From Gp6-AA40 sp035496255 (GTDB lineage Bacteria; Acidobacteriota; Vicinamibacteria; Vicinamibacterales; UBA2999), in contig DATJEU010000122.1 in the NCBI GenBank assembly GCA_035496255.1, positions 1-64,000 of the forward strand: a stretch of 64,000 nt of DNA, written 5' to 3'. The position numbers were made by a program, and so were the translations under genes. Below the pieces are notes generated by a model. It was not told the origin of the DNA and did not search any database. It saw nothing but the letters and a program-made list of their open reading frames with translations. This document shows, piece by piece, positions 58,383 through 64,000 of the stretch. Positions within the stretch are counted from its first letter, which is position 1. Each line of letters starts with the position of its first letter.

Positions 58383-58964
58383 TCAGCGGACCGCCGGGAC
58401 CTTCAGTTCGCCGAGCCGCGCGATCATGTCTTCCGCAGACGTCGCCGGCTTGATCGCCTTGTCGATGTAGCTGATGCGGCCATTCCTGTCGATATAGAAC
58501 GTCCAGCGCTGCGCGAACGCGCCGTTCGCCGCGAGGACGCCGTACGCCTTGGCCGTGTCCTTGGTCGGATCGCTGAGCAGCGGGAAGTCCGCTTCCTTCT
58601 TCTCTACCTTCTGGCCCGTGCCGATGACGTCCACCGTGGTCGCCTTGGCGAAGCGGATGTTGTCGTCGAGCGGATCGACGCTGGCCATGAAGTAGGCGAC
58701 ATCGTACTTGCGGATCCTGTCGCCATTCTCCGCGAGCGACTTGCACTCGATTGTGCAGCCCTGCGTGAATGCCTTGGGGAACCAGGCGACGACCACAGCC
58801 TTCTTGTTCTTGAAATCGGAGAGCTGATAGGTCCTGCCGTCCGTGGCCTGCAGTTTGAAGTTGGGAGCGGGATCGCCCACCTTCAGCTCCGCTGCCGGGG
58901 CCTGAGCCATAACGGTGATCGAAAGAGCCGCCGCCACCAGCCCCATCGCGAACACTACGCGCAT
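58383..58964 (-). CDS. Secreted peroxiredoxin (AhpC/TSA, BCP-like)
   Basis: 193 residues from ATG 58964 (GGAGG 4-5 nt upstream). Signal peptide MRVVFAMGLVAAALSITVMAQ. The thioredoxin fold has the peroxidatic Cys70 in FPKAFTQGCTIECKSL and a second Cys74 four residues on, as in BCP-type one- or two-Cys enzymes. DPTKDTAKAYGVL, FYIDRNGRISYIDK and the overall length fit. It would reduce peroxides in the periplasm. It overlaps or abuts the nuclease gene and shares a divergent promoter with the UdgX gene; TATACT at 58995-59000 (minus strand) is a -10 candidate. Confidence 0.92.
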   Translation of the reverse strand: MRVVFAMGLVAAALSITVMAQAPAAELKVGDPAPNFKLQATDGRTYQLSDFKNKKAVVVAWFPKAFTQGCTIECKSLAENGDRIRKYDVAYFMASVDPLDDNIRFAKATTVDVIGTGQKVEKKEADFPLLSDPTKDTAKAYGVLAANGAFAQRWTFYIDRNGRISYIDKAIKPATSAEDMIARLGELKVPAVR

Positions 58965-59030
58965 CGGTCCTCCTGACTGAGCGAAAACGAGTTGAGTATA
59001 CATGGCGGCAAGGATGCACGGCCTGAGGAC

Positions 59031-59684
59031 GTGGCCGAGCAGGATCTGTCATCGACACCAGGCGGCTCACGGACCGCAGCGCCGTTCGTGCCGCGCACCA
59101 CCAGCCTGCGCGCGCTCACCGCGGCGGCGCACGAATGTCGCGGGTGCGACCTCTACAAGCACGCGACGCAGGTCGTATTCGGCGAAGGTCCGAAGGGCGC
59201 GCACGTCATGTTGGTCGGCGAGCAACCAGGCGATCAGGAAGACCATCAGGGAGAGCCGTTCGTTGGTCCGGCCGGCGCGCTGCTCGACAGAGCACTCAAC
59301 GACGCAGGTATCCCCCGACAGGACGTCTACGTCACGAATGCCGTCAAACATTTCAAGTGGGAGCCGCGCGGCAAGCGGCGGATTCACAAGAAACCGCGCA
59401 TCTCGGAAGTGAAGGCCTGTCGTCCGTGGCTCGAAGCCGAACTGAAGGCGGTGAAGCCGGCCATCGTCGTGTGTCTCGGTGCGACAGCAGCGCAGGCGGT
59501 GCTCGGCTCGCAGTTCAAGTTGATGGCGCAGCGCGGCCGGCTGATGGTCTCGCCCATCGCTGAGCACGTCGTGGCGACCATTCATCCATCTGCTGTGCTG
59601 CGCGCACCCGATGCCGACGCGCGACGCGACGCGTACGCGATGCTCGTCGCCGACCTGAAGGTCGTCGCCAAAGCACTGCGGTAG
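59031..59684 (+). CDS. udgX: UdgX-type uracil-DNA glycosylase
   Basis: 217 residues from GTG 59031. A TTG at 58992 in frame is also open but would overlap the peroxiredoxin promoter. Family-4-like core: four Cys for a 4Fe-4S cluster (CRGC at 36-39, ACRPW, VVCLGATAAQ), motif A VGEQPGDQEDHQGEPFVGPAG and motif B TIHPSAVLR. The UdgX hallmark loop KRRIH is present (His119), where the His forms a covalent bond to the abasic site in the characterised mycobacterial enzyme. It repairs or traps uracil in DNA. It sits divergent from a peroxiredoxin, suggesting linkage to oxidative damage. Confidence 0.92.
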   Translation: MAEQDLSSTPGGSRTAAPFVPRTTSLRALTAAAHECRGCDLYKHATQVVFGEGPKGAHVMLVGEQPGDQEDHQGEPFVGPAGALLDRALNDAGIPRQDVYVTNAVKHFKWEPRGKRRIHKKPRISEVKACRPWLEAELKAVKPAIVVCLGATAAQAVLGSQFKLMAQRGRLMVSPIAEHVVATIHPSAVLRAPDADARRDAYAMLVADLKVVAKALR

Positions 59685-59754
59685 CCGTGGCATTTGCCGT
59701 GCAGCGCCCTTTCACTCGAATGGTTTCCCCCCGTCCGAAGAGGAGCAGATTTCC

Positions 59755-60501
59755 ATGGTTTACCCAACGAAAGCCCAAACGCGGCATATCGCGGGGTTCA
59801 CTGTCGTCATTTTGTTGGTCGCGACCGCCGGCTACGTAGTGACGCACACGGACGCCGATCGGTTGAGTATGGCTGGTCACCGCACCCACGACATCGTTCT
59901 GCTGAGTGATGTCGCTCCGGCTACGCTCGGGTTTGCGGCGACGACTCAGCACGGCATTGGGATGGACGCCGCGAGCGGCGCACCCACGGCAGCGGCGGCT
60001 GCCGAAACACACTTCGCCTCCGGATCGCTCTCAGCATTTGCGGCTGAAGCAACATCGGAGCGCATCGCCTTCGCCGGTGGCGCGCGTGATTTCAGTGGCA
60101 GCCTCCACGCGGACTCGAGATCGCACTCGGCCGGGTCAGCCGGCTTTGCCGGTGGATTCGGCACCGGTGGTCACGGGGCCTGGGGTGGTGTCTCAGGGCA
60201 CGCGCCCGCAGGTCAGGGGACGGGGAAGAAGGCGGCATCCGCGCCGAAGGCGCCCAAGGCAAAGGGTAACGGCGGTTCCGGCCACGGTTCGTCCGGCGGC
60301 TCGGCGGGAGCGTCTGGAGTCGCACCGGTGGCCGGGTTCGCAGCCAACGGAATGTTCACCGGCAGCGCCCTTGGCGGCGACACCTTGTCGGCGCTCGCGG
60401 ACTCTCCATCGTCGCCCTCGCCGACGCCGGAGCCGATGTCACTGCTGCTGCTCGGCGCAGGTCTTGGCGCCGTCTATCAGGCGCGCCGTTATATCCGATA
60501 G
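59755..60501 (+). CDS. PEP-CTERM sorting-domain protein
   Basis: 248 residues. The N-terminus has a hydrophobic segment (AGFTVVILLVATAGYVV). A long Gly/Ala/Ser/His-rich low-complexity region fills most of the protein. The C-terminus is a PEP-CTERM signal: PTPEP, then MSLLLLGAGLGAVYQ as the membrane helix, then ARRYIR. It is the probable substrate of the exosortase encoded 39 bp downstream. The ribosome site GAGGAG is 8-10 nt before the ATG. Confidence 0.88.
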   Translation: MVYPTKAQTRHIAGFTVVILLVATAGYVVTHTDADRLSMAGHRTHDIVLLSDVAPATLGFAATTQHGIGMDAASGAPTAAAAAETHFASGSLSAFAAEATSERIAFAGGARDFSGSLHADSRSHSAGSAGFAGGFGTGGHGAWGGVSGHAPAGQGTGKKAASAPKAPKAKGNGGSGHGSSGGSAGASGVAPVAGFAANGMFTGSALGGDTLSALADSPSSPSPTPEPMSLLLLGAGLGAVYQARRYIR

Positions 60502-60540
60502 CCGGCAACCGGTGCGCGTGCGCGCCGGCGTTCCGATGAA

Positions 60541-61431
60541 ATGATGTCGATCGCGCTCCTCTTGGCCGCCGGTACCGGCGCGTGGCTCTACGCGCCGGTA
60601 CTCGGCGGCCTGGTACGACAGTGGTTGGATGATCCCGTCGCTTCGTACGGCGTGCTGTTGATCTGCGTCGCCGGCTTCGTCGCCTGGCGCCGCCGGCGCG
60701 AACTGCGCACCACGGTACGGCGTCCCACCGTTCTCGGGTTTGCCGTGCTTGCCGCCGGCATGCTCGTGTATCTGCTCGGCACGCTGATGGGCGAGGTGTT
60801 CATTCAGCGCGCATCAATGCCATTCGCCATTGCCGGGACGATTCTGGCGATCGCGGGAGGCAAACATCTCGAGATGCTCTCGCCGGTACTCCTGCTCGTC
60901 ACACTCGCGATTCCGCTGCCGTCTGTCCTGGTCACGCGTCTCACCTTGCCGTTGCAGCTGGTGGCGTCGGGCATGGCGACCGACGTGCTGACGGCCGCGC
61001 GCATTCACGTGATCCAGCAGGGCAATCTGCTCGTGCTCGACAACATCACGCTCGAAGTCGCCGAAGCCTGCAGCGGGCTTCGTTCGGTGTTGTCGCTGTT
61101 CTCGGTCGCCGCCGTGTGCGCGACGGTCTTCCCGATCGGACGGTGGCGAAGCGCGTTGATGGTTGCCGCGGTCGTGCCGATCGCCATTGTCGGCAACGGG
61201 TTACGCGTGGCCGCGACGGGAGCACTCGCGTCCCGGTTCGGGCAAGTGGCCGTAGAAGGATTCGTGCACGAACTCACCGGGTTCGTCGCTTTTGCCGTCA
61301 TGTGCGGCGCCGTGCTGGCCATCCTGCCGTTGACGCGGTCGGCGCGTCCGGGTGCAGGGGTGCTGCCCACCACTGAAGACGCAGATCCCGTGCGGCCGGG
61401 AACTTCGGAAAACCGCGAGGCGACGGCGTGA
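60541..61431 (+). CDS. Exosortase
   Basis: 296 residues with eight or so transmembrane helices. The exosortase catalytic triad is visible: Cys177 in EACSGLRS, Arg222 in NGLRVAATG and His243 in FVHELTGFVAF. The C-terminal tail is polar. It would cleave after the PEP motif of the upstream protein and transfer it to the cell surface. The EpsI gene overlaps its stop (TGATG). The exosortase class (A, D, or other) was not assigned. Confidence 0.93.
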   Translation: MMSIALLLAAGTGAWLYAPVLGGLVRQWLDDPVASYGVLLICVAGFVAWRRRRELRTTVRRPTVLGFAVLAAGMLVYLLGTLMGEVFIQRASMPFAIAGTILAIAGGKHLEMLSPVLLLVTLAIPLPSVLVTRLTLPLQLVASGMATDVLTAARIHVIQQGNLLVLDNITLEVAEACSGLRSVLSLFSVAAVCATVFPIGRWRSALMVAAVVPIAIVGNGLRVAATGALASRFGQVAVEGFVHELTGFVAFAVMCGAVLAILPLTRSARPGAGVLPTTEDADPVRPGTSENREATA

Positions 61432-62063
61432 TGGCGCGCGGTCCGCTCACGCTCTGGATGGTCGCCGCGATCTTCGCCGCGACGCTGGCGCTCGCGCACG
61501 CCGCGACGCCGGTCGAACCGGCGTCGGAGCCGGACCTGAATGCCATCCCGTTCGCCCTCGGTGCCTGGAGCGGGGCAACGGCGCCGCCGCTCGCTCCGGA
61601 GGTCGCGCGTGTGCTCGCCGCCGATCGCTACGTGCACCGTTTCTACCGCGCGGATCGCGCCGCGATCGAAATGGACGTCGCCTACTATTCGCAGCCGCGC
61701 GTCGGCTCGAACATGCACTCGCCGCTCAACTGCCTGCCTGGCAACGGGTGGACGATGGGCACGCCGGCGATGACGGAGGTTGATGCCGCCGGTCAGAGTT
61801 GGCAGGTACGGAATGTTGCTGTCAGCCGCGGGGCGGCTCACTTCGCGATGGCCTACTGGTTCCAGAGCCGCGACCGCGTCGTCGGCGACGAAATCGCGGC
61901 GCGCTTTCATCTGCTCGGTGACGCGCTGCGCCGCCGCCCGACTGACGCCGGCATCGTGCGGCTGATCGCGCCGGTGTCAGGCTCTTCAGCCTTCGATCAG
62001 GCGGCGCTCACGGATTTCGCCGCGCACCTGATTCCGCAGCTCGCGGCGCTGCTCCAGTCTTAA
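61431..62063 (+). CDS. Exosortase-associated EpsI-like protein
   Basis: 210 residues from ATG 61431, overlapping the exosortase stop. Signal peptide or anchor at 4-25 (PLTLWMVAAIFAATLALAHA). The EpsI signature is HSPLNCLPGNGW, preceded by YYSQPRVGSNM. Elsewhere EpsI is fused to the C-terminus of exosortase; here it is separate. Its role is unknown but it is linked to exopolysaccharide-associated sorting. The stop codon shares TTAA with the convergent lipoprotein gene. Confidence 0.9.
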   Translation: MARGPLTLWMVAAIFAATLALAHAATPVEPASEPDLNAIPFALGAWSGATAPPLAPEVARVLAADRYVHRFYRADRAAIEMDVAYYSQPRVGSNMHSPLNCLPGNGWTMGTPAMTEVDAAGQSWQVRNVAVSRGAAHFAMAYWFQSRDRVVGDEIAARFHLLGDALRRRPTDAGIVRLIAPVSGSSAFDQAALTDFAAHLIPQLAALLQS

Positions 62064-62464
62064 TTCACCGACAGCTTGTCACCCCGTAGATAAACACCGG
62101 TCCGCGCCAGTTCACTGGCGTCCTCGTGCGTGAGATTCCAACTGTACGTTTCCTCCCAGATCGGGATGCGTTCGATTGTTCCGGAGATCAGCGCCTCCTT
62201 GCCGGGTTCCATCCGCGAAATCCCGTGGCTGGCAACCAACCCAGCTTCCCGGTCGAACAGTGTGCGGTGGTCGCGGCTGAGTACGACCAGCAGGCGCTTG
62301 TTCTTCCACTGGATCCAGAACGCGGAGTCGTTCGCCGCGCTTCCCACGGGTACACCCACCTCGATCTGCTGCCCGACCATGCCCATCAGCTCGGCGTCGG
62401 GTCCCGCGCAGCCAGCGATCGCCAGCGCCGCGAGAGCCATGAACCCCAACAAATGTCGTCTCAT
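62060..62464 (-). CDS. Lipoprotein of unknown function
   Basis: 134 residues from ATG 62464. Lipobox LAIAGC with Cys at about residue 19 after a basic-hydrophobic signal (MRRHLLGFMALAALAIAG). The mature part is beta-rich (FWIQWKNKRLLVVLSRDHRTLFDR, PGKEALISGTIERIPIWEETYSWNLTHEDASEL). No domain was recognised. Convergent with EpsI with a 4-bp overlap, and divergent from the phosphatidyltransferase gene. Confidence 0.82.
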   Translation of the reverse strand: MRRHLLGFMALAALAIAGCAGPDAELMGMVGQQIEVGVPVGSAANDSAFWIQWKNKRLLVVLSRDHRTLFDREAGLVASHGISRMEPGKEALISGTIERIPIWEETYSWNLTHEDASELARTGVYLRGDKLSVN

Positions 62465-62511
62465 GAGCTCATTGTGCTCGACTTTGCGCCTTACGGAACA
62501 GGAGACTGGAC

Positions 62512-63306
62512 ATGCCAGACCTCGTCCGTGAGCATCGCAGCGTTCTCGCTGCCGCAGAAAAGCGGCTTCTGGTTGCCATTGCGAACCAGTTGCCTCCCGC
62601 AATCACGTCGGATCACCTGACGCTTCTGGCCCTCGTGTCGATGGGGATCGCCGGGCTCGGGTACGCGCTCGCGCTGCGCGATCGCGCGTGGCTGTTCGTC
62701 TCGATGGCGGCACTGGCGGTGAACTGGTTCGGCGACAGCCTGGATGGCACGCTCGCGCGCGTGCGCCGGCTCGAGCGTCCCCGCTATGGTTTCTACGTCG
62801 ATCACGTGGTCGACATTCTCGGTATCACCGCATTGCTCGCGGGATTGGCGTGCTCGGGGTTCATGACGCCAGTGCTTGCGCTTGCGCTGCTGATCACGTA
62901 CCTGCTGGTCTCGGGGGAGGTCTTCCTGGCGACGAGCGTTCACGGTGTGTTCCGCATGTCGTTTGCCGGTCTTGGCCCCACGGAGCTCCGAATTCTGCTC
63001 GCGATCGGCACATTTGCGCTGCGGCACGACCCGCATGTCGCTGGCCTCCGCCTGTTCGACGTCGGTGGGAGCGTCGCGATCGCCGGACTGGCGGTGGCGC
63101 TCGCGGTGTCGATCTGGCGCAACACGCTGGCGCTGGCGCGAATGGAACCGGCGCGACAAGGTTCAGCGCGTGCGCCCTTGGAACCCGTCGGACCATCGAG
63201 TACGATGACTCACTTAGGCAGTCGACAGAATTCCTCGCATGGCGAGCCCAGATACCCAGAAGCCGGAACGCAGCCCGCTGGTGGTGCGTGGCGCGCGCAC
63301 CCATAA
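62512..63306 (+). CDS. CDP-alcohol phosphatidyltransferase family protein
   Basis: 264 residues with about six transmembrane helices. The family motif D-x2-DG-x2-AR-x8-G-x3-D-x3-D is complete in GDSLDGTLARVRRLERPRYGFYVDHVVD. These enzymes transfer a phosphatidyl group from CDP-diacylglycerol to an alcohol such as glycerol-3-phosphate, inositol or serine. The acceptor was not determined. The frame runs 68 bp into uvrA, so the last about 22 residues may be non-native or the uvrA start may be further in. Confidence 0.88.
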   Translation: MPDLVREHRSVLAAAEKRLLVAIANQLPPAITSDHLTLLALVSMGIAGLGYALALRDRAWLFVSMAALAVNWFGDSLDGTLARVRRLERPRYGFYVDHVVDILGITALLAGLACSGFMTPVLALALLITYLLVSGEVFLATSVHGVFRMSFAGLGPTELRILLAIGTFALRHDPHVAGLRLFDVGGSVAIAGLAVALAVSIWRNTLALARMEPARQGSARAPLEPVGPSSTMTHLGSRQNSSHGEPRYPEAGTQPAGGAWRAHP

Positions 63307-64000
63307 CCTCAAGAACATTGACGTCACGCTGCCGGCCGGCAAGCTGATCATCGTCACGGGTGTCAGCGGCTCGGGAAAATCCTCGCTCGCATTCGACACG
63401 ATTTACGCGGAAGGGCAGCGGCGCTACGTGGAGTCGCTGTCCGCCTACGCCCGCCAGTTCCTCGAGCGGATGGAAAAGCCGGACGTCGATCGGATCGAAG
63501 GGATCTGTCCCGCCATTGCGATCCGGCAGAAGAACAGCGTCCGCAATCCGCGCTCGACCGTCGGCACGACCACGGAAATCCACGACTACATGCGGCTGCT
63601 GTATGCGCGCGTGGGTCGGACCTTCTGCCGCCGCTGCGGACAGGAAGTGATTCGCGAGACCGCGGAAGTCGTGGCCAGCCGTCTCGGCGCACTACCGGGC
63701 GGCACGCGCCTGCTCGTCGGGTTCGAGTTGCCGGTCGTGGCGATTCCGTCTGATGCATCGGCCGACGCCGATCCGGGCGACGATGACGAGGATGTGGGCG
63801 GCCCCGACCGCGACCGTCCCACGGACGCCATCAAGGAAACGATCGAGACGCTGCGGCGGCGCGGATTCGGCCGGCTGCTGGTCGATGGCCGCGCCGCCGC
63901 ATTCGAGGATGTGGACCTGGCGTCGCTGCGCGATCGGACCACGCTGGAAGTTGTCGTCGATCGGCTGCGTGTCGACGGCGATCTGCGCAGCCGCCTGACC
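63239..64000 (+). CDS. uvrA: UvrABC system protein A (5' part)
   Basis: 254 residues of UvrA read from ATG 63239 to the right edge. RSPLVVRGARTHNLKNIDVTLPAGKLIIVTGVSGSGKSSLAFDTIYAEGQRRYVESLSAYARQFLERM carries Walker A and the family start. CPAIAIRQKNSVRNPRSTVGTTTEI and the first two Cys of the zinc finger (CRRCG) follow. UvrA finds damaged DNA in nucleotide excision repair. An insertion rich in Asp (PSDASADADPGDDDEDVGGP, residues about 176-195) lies in the region after the zinc finger. The start overlaps the preceding gene; a TACGAT at 63201-63206 could be its -10. Confidence 0.95.
   Translation, partial: MASPDTQKPERSPLVVRGARTHNLKNIDVTLPAGKLIIVTGVSGSGKSSLAFDTIYAEGQRRYVESLSAYARQFLERMEKPDVDRIEGICPAIAIRQKNSVRNPRSTVGTTTEIHDYMRLLYARVGRTFCRRCGQEVIRETAEVVASRLGALPGGTRLLVGFELPVVAIPSDASADADPGDDDEDVGGPDRDRPTDAIKETIETLRRRGFGRLLVDGRAAAFEDVDLASLRDRTTLEVVVDRLRVDGDLRSRLT

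Noticed and set aside
58345..59070. Extension of the nuclease frame to 714 codons
   Set aside because: The upstream part is the shadow of the peroxiredoxin gene and has no nuclease domain.
1..64000. Insertion sequence, prophage, integron or replication origin
   Set aside because: No transposase, integrase, phage structural gene, terminal inverted repeat with target duplication, or DnaA-box cluster was recognised.

Overview
This 64 kb window is GC-rich and bacterial. Its gene content points to Acidobacteriota, most likely a soil lineage of class Vicinamibacteria (inference). The indicators are an ADOP-type (acidobacterial duplicated orphan) permease with its PadR regulator, a tandem pair of TIGR03435 proteins, a carboxypeptidase-regulatory/TonB-type receptor, DUF1592 and DUF1552 secreted proteins, an ECF42-type sigma factor with DGPF/YciI proteins, and an exosortase/PEP-CTERM locus. 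Almost every gene carries a signal peptide, a membrane anchor or a signalling domain. No insertion sequence, phage gene, rRNA or CRISPR array was seen. The only RNA gene recognised is tRNA-Thr(CGT).

Layout. 0-1.5 kb: isoquinoline-1-oxidoreductase-like molybdenum hydroxylase (large subunit cut by the window edge, plus the 2Fe-2S subunit). 2.4-3.8 kb: RhlE-like DEAD-box helicase. 4-15.6 kb: secreted oxidative-metabolism block, with a haem-motif beta-propeller protein, an ankyrin protein, the DUF1592/DUF1552 pair, an MFS transporter and a PQQ/cytochrome dehydrogenase. 16-23.3 kb: two TIGR03435 proteins, a large TonB-type receptor, a winged-helix/TPR regulator and a methyltransferase. 23.4-28 kb: an EfpL-like elongation factor P, a ClC-MarR operon with a well-formed operator, and small secreted or zinc-ribbon proteins. 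28.4-33.5 kb: a CheB-CheR-PAS-histidine-kinase fusion, its LuxR-type response regulator, and a receiver/zinc-ribbon protein. 33.5-36.3 kb: CobS and CobT without CobN. 36.3-39.4 kb: an octahaem cytochrome and a sorbosone-dehydrogenase-like protein. 39.4-49.3 kb: ADOP permease with PadR, RsmE, the ECF42/YciI cluster and a secreted kinase-fold-like protein. 47.9-53.3 kb: two minimal receivers, a second receiver/zinc-ribbon protein and a Ser/Thr kinase behind a striking 12-bp minisatellite. 53.3-59.7 kb: pirin, a TonB-C/PEGA pair, a decayed permease, tRNA-Thr, an RNase II/R-type nuclease, a secreted peroxiredoxin and UdgX. 59.7-62 kb: a three-gene exosortase system. 62-64 kb: a lipoprotein, a CDP-alcohol phosphatidyltransferase and the start of uvrA.

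The best leads are: (1) a receiver domain fused to a C-terminal zinc ribbon, present twice, with a stand-alone ribbon of the same design; (2) a dispersed family of short perfect palindromes with conserved arms and variable loops, sometimes inside genes; (3) two large compound cruciforms in operon junctions; (4) a MarR operator controlling a chloride-channel operon led by a tiny membrane protein; (5) a minisatellite placed directly on the promoter of a Ser/Thr kinase. Several genes have a -10-like hexamer only 6-11 nt before the start codon, which suggests leaderless mRNAs.

All functions are assigned by reading motifs by eye. No database search was run.
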